Of a stretch of 5,245 nucleotides of DNA, positions 1 through 4,897 are shown piece by piece. Position numbers and translations under genes: made by a program. Source of the DNA: JBEKDJ01 sp050014415 (GTDB taxonomy: Bacteria; Desulfobacterota; BSN033; UBA1163). Numbering within the stretch: position 1 is the first letter of the stretch; every line of letters starts with the position of its first letter. The stretch is taken from contig JBEKDJ010000354.1 of assembly GCA_050014415.1 (NCBI GenBank), positions 1 to 5,245 on the forward strand, read 5' to 3'. The notes under the pieces were generated by a model, which made no database searches, was not told the DNA's origin, and saw nothing but the letters and a program-made list of their open reading frames with translations.

Positions 1-16
1 ATGATCATTGCTCCCC

Positions 17-853
17 TCAGACCTTCACAAAACAAATGCCGAGAGTTCCGGGACCGCTATGGGATGTGATGACCCCCCCGAGCTTGCACCGGTGAACAAG
101 GGAAAGACCCGGAATCTTCATCAGCCTTTCAAGAAGGCCTGTCATGACATCAGTGTTGTCCGATTCGGCTACCGAAAGCCGGAGGCGCAAACCTTCCCGT
201 GCTTTGTTTTCTACCAATTCCACAAATCGGTTCAGCAGCCTCTCAGAGGTGCGGATCTTTTCGACGGGTTGAACCTCACCTTCCACCAACTTTAAAAGGG
301 GCTTGATTTTCATGAAAGTCCCTAAAAAAGCCTGGGCCTTACCGATACGGCCTCCTCGGTGCAAATGTTCAAGGGAATCGACCGAAAAATAGGTTTCCAC
401 CTTGCGGGTAAGTTCTCGGGCAAAATCGACCACGCTTTCAAAAGAAGCCCCTAAGCTTGCCTTCTCTGCGCAGAGGAGAATAATCATGCCCAGTCCCAAG
501 GAGGCTTGAAGGGAATCGACCACTTCTACCTTGGCTTCCGGAAAATGACTTCTGGCCAGAGCCGCGGACTGATACGTCCCGCTTAACTTGGATGAAATAT
601 GGATTGAGAGCACAGGTTCACCCTTTGCCGTAAAAGGGGTGAAGGCATCGATAAAATCCTGGGGCGAGGGCTGGGATGTGGTTGGAAAGGCTTTTGACTT
701 TCTTAACAGGGCATAATATTCATCCGGTTCGATATTATGAAAATCAAGCCATGTTCTTTCTCCCAGATGAATGGTAAGGGGGACCATGCCTATGTCGTGT
801 TTCTGATACAGGTCTCTCGACAGGTCCGCAGTGCTGTCCGTTATGATCTTCAG
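17..853 (-). CDS. fakB: DegV-family fatty-acid-binding protein (FakB-like)
   Basis: DegV/FakB proteins bind a free fatty acid and present its carboxylate to the kinase FakA, giving acyl-phosphate for phospholipid synthesis (family knowledge). The 278-residue reading carries the family hallmarks: N-terminal KIITDSTADL, a TTS motif near 58-60, the Ser-rich SIHISSKLSGT (83-93), HLHRGGRIG (163-171) and the C-terminal HSGPGT (265-270), whose His matches the conserved head-group His of FakB. The first ATG, at 787, would delete the conserved N-terminus. I therefore start at CTG 853, which gives KIITDSTADL as residues 2-11 and lies 10 nt after an AAGGAGG that overlaps the upstream stop codon. Length fits the usual 280 or so residues. 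The gene follows fakA by 15 nt, so they are probably co-transcribed and translationally coupled. Family is certain; fatty-acid specificity is inferred. The non-canonical start is the only oddity. Confidence 0.93.
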   Translation of the reverse strand: MKIITDSTADLSRDLYQKHDIGMVPLTIHLGERTWLDFHNIEPDEYYALLRKSKAFPTTSQPSPQDFIDAFTPFTAKGEPVLSIHISSKLSGTYQSAALARSHFPEAKVEVVDSLQASLGLGMIILLCAEKASLGASFESVVDFARELTRKVETYFSVDSLEHLHRGGRIGKAQAFLGTFMKIKPLLKLVEGEVQPVEKIRTSERLLNRFVELVENKAREGLRLRLSVAESDNTDVMTGLLERLMKIPGLSLVHRCKLGGVITSHSGPGTLGICFVKV

Positions 854-868
854 GTTTCTTTTCCCTCC

Positions 869-2470
869 TTACTCTACCGAAATAAGATAGTGGGCATAAG
901 TCTGCCCGCCGCAATAAAGCTCGACCGCCTTGTCCTGGAAACGGGACTGCAAGGTGGATTGCAAGGTTTCCGAGTCCTCTTTCGTAATGGAATCACCGTA
1001 AAAAAGGGTAATGATTTCATCGGAAGGATCGACCATCCACTCAACAAGACGGATGACAGTTTCTTCCACACTGGAGCAGGAGCATTGAATTTTTCCCTGG
1101 TAAATGCCGACCGAATCGCCAGATCTCACTTCAACCCCCCTTAGGACGACACTACGGGACGCTGACACGGCTTCCCCGCTCTTCACATTTTTGAAGGCCT
1201 GCTCCATCCGTCTGATGTTCTCCTCGGGCGCAGTATCATCCATGTAGGAAAGCAAAGCCGAAAGGCCTTCAGGGACAGAGGACGTTTTCATGACCGTGAC
1301 CTTTTTCGGAGTCCTTTCCGCTGCCTGAAGCGCCGCAGGGTACACATTCTTATCATTGGGTAGGATGATCACACTGGAGGACGCCACGGTTTCTATGGCG
1401 GCTACGATGTCCGAAGTGCTGGGGTTCTGGGTTGGACCGCCATCCACTACCAGCTCTGCTCCGGCGTTGTAGAATAGCTCCTTTAAAGCGTCTCCCAGAA
1501 CAATGGCAATGACCGAAGTGGACTTCGTGCCGGTTGAGTCCTTAAAGCGGGCCGTGTGTTGAACCAGCATGTCATCCACCTTGATTGATGAAACCTGGCC
1601 CAATGTGGAGGCATAGCGCAGCACCTCCTCGGGCTGGCCGGTATGAATATGAACCCTTGCCAGGCGGCTGTCTCCAACCATCACTATGGAATCCCCCATC
1701 GGAGTAAAAGCGTCCTTGATCGTATTTTCAGAGATCCGACTCCCTTTCAGAATAAACTCGGTGCAGTATCTGAAATTCCAGTGATGCTCTACCGGGGCAC
1801 CTACCGTTCCGTTGAGCATGCCCTCGTCCTCTATAGCTCCGTCCGTATTCATTGCACCCTGGATCAAGCACACCATGCCTTCTAAAAAATTAAGGAACCC
1901 AAGTCCCCCGGCGTCGACGACACCGGCTTCTTTGAGCTTGGGTAAGAGAAGGGGAGTCCGCTCTACCGAAGACCGGGCTGACCGGGCCATTTCATCCAGG
2001 AGAAGGGCGAGATCCTTCTCGGTCTTGACGACCTCCTTCGCGGTTTCCGCAGTCTCCCGGATGACGGTCAGGATGGTGCCCTCTGTCGGGTGCAAGACCG
2101 CTTTGTAGACCTTCTTAGCCGCACGGGAAAGAGCCAAGACAATATCTTCCGCAAATAGGCGTTCACGGCCTTCGATTCCTTCTGCCAAACCGAATAAGAC
2201 TTGAGACAGAATAATCCCGGAATTGCCCCTCGCCCCCATCAGGGCTCCCCAGGCAGCCGCCTTGACGGTCGTTTCCAGGGAGATTTCCTTTAAAGCTTCC
2301 ATTTCCCTGACGGCGGCCATGAGCGTAATGGACATGTTAGTCCCCGTATCCCCATCCGGTACAGGAAAAACATTGATCTTGTTCAATTGATCGCGGTTTT
2401 TTAATACCCATTCCGCTCCGGCTATGATGGTTTGCTTAAACCGCTTTGCATCGCAATAGAGAATCGCCAC
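869..2470 (-). CDS. fakA: Fatty acid kinase, DAK2-domain protein (FakA/YloV family)
   Basis: FakA phosphorylates fatty acids bound to a DegV-family partner, using ATP, in the cytoplasm (family knowledge). With the GTG start the protein has 533 residues, close to the family norm of about 550. The N-terminal DAK2/DhaL-like nucleotide domain shows NVFPVPDGDTGTNM (33-46; the Mg-binding Asp residues would be D39 and D41), WGALMGARGNSGIILSQ (74-90), HPTEGTILTVIRE (127-139) and VVDAGGLGF (184-192). The middle domain has Cys236 and the HIH pair (His274, His276), matching the zinc ligands of characterised FakA. The C-terminus (GGQTYAHYLISVE) is typical. An upstream in-frame ATG at 2533 would add 21 residues not expected in the family; its AAGGAG is only 1 nt away and it overlaps the likely -10 box. 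GTG 2470 gives the expected start (M)AILYCDAKRFKQTIIAG, with GAGGAG 12 nt and GGAG 4 nt upstream. First gene of a two-gene operon with the DegV gene. Confidence 0.93.
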   Translation of the reverse strand: MAILYCDAKRFKQTIIAGAEWVLKNRDQLNKINVFPVPDGDTGTNMSITLMAAVREMEALKEISLETTVKAAAWGALMGARGNSGIILSQVLFGLAEGIEGRERLFAEDIVLALSRAAKKVYKAVLHPTEGTILTVIRETAETAKEVVKTEKDLALLLDEMARSARSSVERTPLLLPKLKEAGVVDAGGLGFLNFLEGMVCLIQGAMNTDGAIEDEGMLNGTVGAPVEHHWNFRYCTEFILKGSRISENTIKDAFTPMGDSIVMVGDSRLARVHIHTGQPEEVLRYASTLGQVSSIKVDDMLVQHTARFKDSTGTKSTSVIAIVLGDALKELFYNAGAELVVDGGPTQNPSTSDIVAAIETVASSSVIILPNDKNVYPAALQAAERTPKKVTVMKTSSVPEGLSALLSYMDDTAPEENIRRMEQAFKNVKSGEAVSASRSVVLRGVEVRSGDSVGIYQGKIQCSCSSVEETVIRLVEWMVDPSDEIITLFYGDSITKEDSETLQSTLQSRFQDKAVELYCGGQTYAHYLISVE

Positions 2471-2524
2471 TCCGCTCCGCCTCTCCTCATTCCTTATCGG
2501 AAGTCTATCTGTATGCCCGAAATT

Positions 2525-2553
2525 ATAATACATTCTCCTTTTTTAGAAAGCAA
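2525..2553 (-). promoter_or_regulatory. Candidate sigma70 promoter of the fakA-fakB operon
   Basis: Read on the minus strand, TTGCTT (2553-2548) is followed after 17 nt by TATTAT (2530-2525), with an overlapping TATAAT (2527-2522) just downstream. Transcription would start near 2518, leaving about 48 nt of leader before the GTG at 2470. If correct, the ATG at 2533 lies inside the promoter and is not transcribed, which supports the GTG start. The -35 is only a partial match, so confidence is moderate. Confidence 0.5.
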
Positions 2554-2649
2554 CTTCAATGGAAGAAGAGTCAAAGAAAAGGCACTGGGGCAGGTCTTTA
2601 ATAAAAATAGGGACATTAATCTGCAAGTCAGTAAAATATCGGGGACCCA

Positions 2650-2807
2650 GGGGAGGTTGATCACAATATTCACAACTATAGGAAGAAGCTCTCAAGCTTG
2701 CAATACTGCAACTTAAGGGACGGCTTCTGATAACTTCCTTATTTTCTCCGCTAAATCCAAGTCCTTCTTAAACCTTCTCTCTAACCGCTTTTCTGCTGGA
2801 CCAAATG
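2650..2807. repeat. Dispersed repeat, copy 1 (left of TA1)
   Basis: First of three related segments. It aligns with copy 3 at an almost constant offset (1779, then 1780 bases, so one single-base indel) from about 2650 to 2807, and with copy 2 over the inner part. Shared landmarks are TTGATCAC (2657-2664; shared with copy 3 only), the near-palindrome TTGCAATACTGCAA (2698-2711), a minus-strand stop exactly 15 nt after the palindrome start, TCTCCGCTAAATCC, and CTTAAACCTT followed by CTAACCGCTT. After 2807 it no longer resembles the other copies but continues as an open minus-strand frame. Confidence 0.8.
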
Positions 2808-2910
2808 TCGTAACATCACGTTCTGTTAGTTTGATCAGTTCCCCAGGCGAAAAGGGTTTTTGGATGCGATATCCGTCGCAGTGCTTCGGCCCTTGACATG
2901 GCGCGATCAT
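2713..2910 (-). CDS. Small hypothetical protein encoded in repeat copy 1
   Basis: A 65-codon minus-strand ORF whose C-terminal half is a charged, probably helical segment (AEKRLERRFKKDLDLAEKIRKL, residues about 39-60, rich in Lys/Arg/Glu/Leu) ending SEAVP. I do not recognise the family. The evidence that this is or was coding is comparative: the last 32 residues match the fragment in copy 3 at 18 positions in the same frame, with the same stop position. The N-terminal third (MIAPCQGPKHCDGYRIQKPF) has no visible counterpart in the other copies. No convincing Shine-Dalgarno precedes the ATG, and the TA1 promoter lies in or next to its first codons on the opposite strand. It may therefore be a decaying or N-terminally replaced gene. 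A TA-associated accessory protein and a pseudogene remnant are both possible. Confidence 0.4.
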   Translation of the reverse strand: MIAPCQGPKHCDGYRIQKPFSPGELIKLTERDVTTFGPAEKRLERRFKKDLDLAEKIRKLSEAVP

Positions 2911-2921
2911 TTTTTTATCAT
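2893..2921 (+). promoter_or_regulatory. Strong sigma70-type promoter of TA1
   Basis: TTGACA (2893-2898), a 17-nt spacer and TATCAT (2916-2921): a consensus -35, optimal spacing and a 4-of-6 match to the -10. Transcription would start near 2928, about 50 nt before the antitoxin ATG at 2979. Its placement directly upstream of a TA operon fits the usual autoregulated arrangement. Confidence 0.7.
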
Positions 2922-2943
2922 GGGTTAAATGGAAATGAACTAG

Positions 2944-2958
2944 TTAATTGATTAATCA
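2944..2958. promoter_or_regulatory. Candidate TA1 operator: nested palindromes in the leader
   Basis: TGATTAATCA (2949-2958) is a perfect 10-bp palindrome and overlaps TTAAT-TG-ATTAA (2944-2955), another inverted repeat; AACTAGTT (2938-2945) adjoins it. Phd/YefM antitoxins repress their own operons by binding palindromes near the promoter, so these sites, between the predicted start point and the ribosome binding site, are reasonable operator candidates. The sequence is AT-rich and chance palindromes are not excluded. Confidence 0.45.
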
Positions 2959-2978
2959 TTCCTTGAGGAGGAAAAGGG

Positions 2979-3263
2979 ATGGATGGAGATCTCAAAGTGA
3001 CCAAAAGTATTTCGGCTCTTGTAGCCAGAACACAATTAGGCCAAATTTTGGAGAGGGTCAAGAAGAAGAAGGAGCGCTTTTTGATTAGCAGAAAAGGAGA
3101 AGCGACGGCAGTCATCCTCAGCGTAGAGGATTATCTGAGAAATATTGTTAAGCAGCCTGAGGTCTTAACCAGGCTGCAAAAGCAGGCCAAAAAGGCTGGG
3201 ACAAACAAGCTCACGCTAGAAGAGATTGATGCAGAAATTAGGGCCTTCAGACGAGGGCTTTAG
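2979..3263 (+). CDS. Phd/YefM-family antitoxin (TA1)
   Basis: Antitoxins of this family bind DNA through the N-terminal fold and neutralise a toxin, often a PIN-domain ribonuclease or RelE/Doc-like protein, through a C-terminal helix. The 94-residue protein has the typical pattern: VTKSISALVARTQLGQILERV (residues 7-27, first strand and helix), RFLISRKGEATAVILSVEDYL (33-53, the characteristic 'phd box'), then a charged C-terminal segment with KLTLEEIDAEIRAFR (76-90), a form seen beside PIN toxins of the COG1569 type. Length is normal. GAGGAGG (2965-2971) lies 7 nt before the ATG. The next ORF starts 3 nt after the stop, with GGGCT-TT-AGCCC spanning the junction, so coupled translation is likely. 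The antitoxin appears intact, but its toxin gene is truncated and fused to foreign sequence, so it is probably an orphan antitoxin. Confidence 0.88.
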   Translation: MDGDLKVTKSISALVARTQLGQILERVKKKKERFLISRKGEATAVILSVEDYLRNIVKQPEVLTRLQKQAKKAGTNKLTLEEIDAEIRAFRRGL

Positions 3264-3266
3264 CCC

Positions 3267-3467
3267 ATGATAAAGGCCGTTTATGATACCAATGTGATCG
3301 TTTCGGCCGCTCTATATGTAAGGAGTGTTTCTTACGAAGAATGCCCTTCATGCGGGGAGAAAGTCTTGTCTCCTGGGGTGAGCCAGGATTTATACGAAAA
3401 AATCAAACATGGGGAATTCGCTGAAGAGACTTTGAGAATACCTGTATTGGAAGGGACATATGGTTGA
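3267..3467 (+). pseudogene. Chimeric remnant: PIN-toxin N-terminus fused to YgiT-type zinc-finger C-terminus
   Basis: The 66-residue ORF begins MIKAVYDTNVIVSAAL (residues 1-16), the exact opening of a PIN-domain toxin including its first catalytic acid (Asp7) in the DTN motif. Where a PIN domain of about 130 residues should continue, the sequence changes to YVRSVSYEECPSCGEKVLSP and onward. This resembles the second half of YgiT/MqsA-type zinc-finger antitoxins: one CxxC (Cys26, Cys29), GEKV, a helix with LYEKIKHGEF, and a basic/hydrophobic tail ending IPVLEGTYG. The first CxxC of the YgiT finger and all later PIN catalytic residues are missing. The simplest reading is a deletion that joined two adjacent TA loci in frame near 3314. 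No PIN nuclease activity is possible. Whether the peptide is made, or still binds the upstream antitoxin, cannot be told from sequence. Confidence 0.7.
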
Positions 3468-3491
3468 CACCCCGCAGATTAAGGTCGGAAC

Positions 3492-3508
3492 CATAGGGAC
3501 ATCCTATG
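3492..3508. repeat. Small REP-like palindrome
   Basis: CATAGG-GACAT-CCTATG is a perfect 6-bp stem with a 5-nt loop, just downstream of the chimeric ORF. The string ATAGGGACAT (3493-3502) also occurs at 2607-2616, upstream of repeat copy 1 (without the second arm there). It could be a REP-type element or a weak transcript end; the stem is short and followed only by TTCTTT, so no firm class is assigned. Confidence 0.4.
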
Positions 3509-3529
3509 TTCTTTAAGTAACCTGAAAAC

Positions 3530-3661
3530 AGCTTCCAGTTAGGCTTGCGAAATTGCAATTTAATGAACGGCTTCTAATAACTTCCTCATTCTCTCCGCTA
3601 AATCCAACTCCTTTTAAACCTTATCCGTAACCACTTCGCTGCTGAACTTAATGAGATATCC
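3530..3661. repeat. Dispersed repeat, copy 2 (between TA1 and TA2)
   Basis: Shares with copies 1 and 3 the imperfect dyad TTGCGAAATTGCAA (3545-3558), the minus-strand stop 15 nt after its start, CTCTCCGCTAAATCC and TTAAACCTT. It shares a further right-hand block with copy 3 (CGCTGC then AATGAGATATCC, ending 3661). The outer left part with TTGATCAC seen in copies 1 and 3 is not recognisable, so this copy is shorter or more decayed on that side. Confidence 0.72.
3560..3661 (-). pseudogene. Frameshifted copy of the small hypothetical gene (repeat copy 2)
   Basis: On the minus strand this matches the 3' end of the 2713-2910 ORF. Upstream of the shift the frame reads SSAAKWLRIRFK; downstream it reads LDLAEN/RMRKLLEAVH-like sequence ending at TAA (3560-3562). 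CCTTTTAAACC here against CCTTCTTAAACC in copies 1 and 3 shows one base missing, which breaks the frame within the charged helix region. There is no start codon in register. This is a remnant, not a functional gene. Confidence 0.55.
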
Positions 3662-3677
3662 CAGAGATAGGATGAGA

Positions 3678-3706
3678 TTGACATTTCTTCGAATTGGGTA
3701 TATACT
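3678..3706 (+). promoter_or_regulatory. Consensus-like sigma70 promoter of vapBC
   Basis: TTGACA (3678-3683), a 17-nt spacer, then TATACT (3701-3706). The -35 is perfect and the -10 matches 5 of 6 positions. Transcription would begin about 3712-3713, giving a leader of roughly 20 nt before the vapB ATG at 3733. It begins immediately after repeat copy 2 ends. Confidence 0.78.
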
Positions 3707-3717
3707 TTTAGTATATA
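3699..3717. promoter_or_regulatory. vapBC operator-like inverted repeat on the -10 box
   Basis: TATATACT-TTT-AGTATATA is a perfect inverted repeat with 8-bp arms and a 3-nt spacer. It covers the -10 box and the predicted start point. AbrB-fold VapB antitoxins bind AT-rich inverted repeats in their own promoters, so this is the expected place for the VapBC repressor site. Confidence 0.7.
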
Positions 3718-3732
3718 TTTCGGAGGTCAGAG

Positions 3733-3966
3733 ATGAAAACAGCACGTTTGTTCCGAAATGGCCAGAGTCAGGCCGTGCGGCTGCCCAAGGAGTACCGGTT
3801 TAGCGGAGATAGGGTATTGATCAAAAAGGTTGGAAACGCTGTCGTCCTTCTTCCTGAGAAGGACTCCTGGACGCCCCTTTTCGAAAGCCTCTCACGGTTC
3901 TCTGAGGATTTTATGGAGAGCCGTCAGCAGCCCGGCCAGCAGCCGAGAGACGGGCTCTTCGAATGA
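3733..3966 (+). CDS. vapB: VapB/VagC-type antitoxin (AbrB/SpoVT fold)
   Basis: VapB binds DNA as a dimer through its N-terminal swapped-hairpin (AbrB/MazE-like) fold and blocks VapC with its C-terminal tail (family knowledge). The 77-residue protein opens MKTARLFRNGQSQAVRLPKEYRF (residues 1-23), the hallmark VagC sequence with NGQSQAVRLP, continues through VLIKKVGNAVVLLPE (28-42), and ends in an acidic/aromatic toxin-binding segment, WTPLFESLSRFSEDFM (46-61), closing RDGLFE. GGAGGT (3722-3727) stands 5 nt before the ATG. Its stop overlaps the vapC start (ATGA, 3963-3966), so the two are translationally coupled, as usual for vapBC. A promoter with a matching operator lies immediately upstream, indicating autoregulation. 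No defect is visible. Confidence 0.93.
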   Translation: MKTARLFRNGQSQAVRLPKEYRFSGDRVLIKKVGNAVVLLPEKDSWTPLFESLSRFSEDFMESRQQPGQQPRDGLFE

Positions 3967-4370
3967 AGCTGCTTCTTGATACGAATATCTGCATCTATTT
4001 GATTAAGAAGAGACCTCCATCGGTCCTCAGACATTTCAATGCCTTTCATGCCGGGGCGATTGGCCTCTCTTCAATCACTGTGGCTGAACTCGAATTCGGG
4101 GTTCAGAAGAGCCGCTATCCTTCCCAGAACCAGGAAGCCCTTGAGCAGTTTCTCCTGCCTCTTGTGGTCCTCGATTTCGACCGACAGGCTGCCCGGGCCT
4201 ACGGAAAACTTCGTGCGTTGCTCGAACCTCGGGGCAGGGTAATCGGAGCCCTTGACATGCTTATTGCGGCGCACGCCCTAAGCCAGGATCTTCCCTTGGC
4301 CACCAATAATGTTAAAGAGTTCTCAAGGGTACCTAGGCTGGAGGTACTCAACTGGGCCTCTTCCGGATGA
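3963..4370 (+). CDS. vapC: VapC toxin, PIN-domain ribonuclease
   Basis: VapC toxins are Mg-dependent endoribonucleases; characterised members cut initiator tRNA, other tRNAs or rRNA, and are held inactive by VapB. The 135-residue protein has normal length and a complete PIN signature: LLLDTNICIYLI (3-14; Asp6), SSITVAELEFGV (36-47; Glu42), GALDMLIAAHAL (95-106; Asp98) and LATNNVKEFSRVPRLEVLNW (112-131) with the usual TNN-x-x-EF motif. The acidic centre is therefore intact and the toxin should be active. The substrate cannot be read from the sequence; the TNN/EFSRVP type resembles the VagD/VapC subgroup of enteric bacteria that cleaves initiator tRNA, which is only a resemblance. It overlaps vapB by 4 nt and has no separate ribosome binding site of note. 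Confidence 0.94.
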   Translation: MKLLLDTNICIYLIKKRPPSVLRHFNAFHAGAIGLSSITVAELEFGVQKSRYPSQNQEALEQFLLPLVVLDFDRQAARAYGKLRALLEPRGRVIGALDMLIAAHALSQDLPLATNNVKEFSRVPRLEVLNWASSG

Positions 4371-4424
4371 GGACATTTTTCGATCCTCCGCCCAGCACCG
4401 AGTACCAAGTCTTCCTGCGCGGAA

Positions 4425-4595
4425 TCCAGAGGATGTTGATCACTATATTTACAAACATACGACGAAGCTTTGGGGTCTTGCAATATTGCAATTTAGGGAA
4501 GGGTTTCCAGTAACTTTTTCATTCTCTCCGCTAAATCCATGCCCTTCTTAAACCTTTTCTCTAACCGCTTCGCTGCCGAACCTAATGAGATATCC
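4425..4595. repeat. Dispersed repeat, copy 3 (right of TA2)
   Basis: Begins about 55 nt after vapC. It aligns with copy 1 from TTGATCAC (4436-4443) to CTAATG (4582-4587) with one single-base indel, and with copy 2 further, to GATATCC (4589-4595). It contains the perfect 14-bp palindrome TTGCAATATTGCAA (4478-4491), the best-preserved form of this element among the three copies, and the minus-strand stop 15 nt after its start. Confidence 0.8.
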
Positions 4596-4600
4596 GTCAG
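4493..4600 (-). pseudogene. 3' fragment of the small hypothetical gene (repeat copy 3)
   Basis: A minus-strand open segment of 35 codons directly after a TGA, reading LTDISLGSAAKRLEKRFKK and on through MDLAERMKKLLETLP before TAA. It matches the C-terminal 32 residues of the 2713-2910 ORF at 18 positions without gaps, and most differences are conservative (Arg/Lys, Ile/Met, Val/Leu). The frame has no start codon apart from CTG/ATG inside the conserved helix, so it is a truncated gene end. The preserved frame suggests it was under coding constraint until fairly recently. Confidence 0.5.
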
Positions 4601-4790
4601 TCAGCTAGAGGTCGGCGGCCAGGAATTATCCAAAGAAGATCCGGCCTTCCAGTATGGCGGTTCAGTTTCGGGGGTAAATCGGGATTGCGTCTTTCGTGTA
4701 GAATTCGGCAGTCCCAACTGGTGACGGAGGAGCTCAGGGGACAATATATGATGTCTTTATTAAGAAGAGCATAAAATTGTTTCCATTCAA
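4596..4790. other. Intergenic stretch without a recognisable gene
   Basis: Between repeat copy 3 and the hairpin element I see no gene with a family signature, no clear promoter and no strong dyad. A minus-strand open frame runs through this region and into the hairpin element (4597-4935), but its sequence is low-constraint and partly encodes the hairpins, so I do not call it. Confidence 0.5.
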
Positions 4791-4820
4791 CGCGGAGTCG
4801 CAGAGGACGCAGAGAAAAGT

Positions 4821-4854
4821 TTTTTGTTTGTCGGGAGATACCGACAAACAAAAA
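4821..4854. repeat. Perfect hairpin 1 (14-bp stem, 6-nt loop)
   Basis: TTTTTGTTTGTCGG (4821-4834), loop GAGATA (4835-4840), CCGACAAACAAAAA (4841-4854). All 14 pairs are Watson-Crick. The tip TCGG-GAGATA-CCGA is the reverse complement, with one loop difference, of the tip of hairpin 2. A run of A on the plus strand and T on the minus strand could make it act as a terminator in the minus direction, but no gene points that way nearby. Confidence 0.8.
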
Positions 4855-4897
4855 TCTCCAGCCGCACCGGAGAGACTTCTTGCCGAAGGCGAGAGGC

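Noticed and set aside
737..1144. 135-codon plus-strand ORF
   Set aside because: It lies antisense to the conserved C-terminus of FakA and the N-terminus of the DegV protein, and shows no family signature; it is a shadow frame.
2471..2533. ATG at 2533 as the fakA start
   Set aside because: Its AAGGAG is only 1 nt away, it overlaps the best -10 box, and the extra 21 residues are not typical of the family, whereas GTG 2470 gives the normal N-terminus.
2432..2716. 94-codon plus-strand ORF across the fakA start and repeat copy 1
   Set aside because: It covers the antisense of the fakA 5' end, its promoter and part of the repeat; composition is unremarkable and there are no recognisable motifs.
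4354..4382. Dyad CCTC-TTCCGGAT-GAGG then ACATTTTT at the vapC end, as a terminator
   Set aside because: Only a 4-bp stem is available and the T run is offset by three bases, so this is too weak to call.
4199..4483. 94-codon minus-strand ORF opposite vapC
   Set aside because: It is antisense to the intact PIN toxin and extends into the repeat; no ribosome binding site or family pattern.
2640..4600. CRISPR array or integron attC cassettes
   Set aside because: Three long, diverged repeats with unequal 700-800 bp gene-bearing intervals are not CRISPR. I also find no attC-type paired R-box architecture or integrase, so a classical integron reading is not supported by what is visible.
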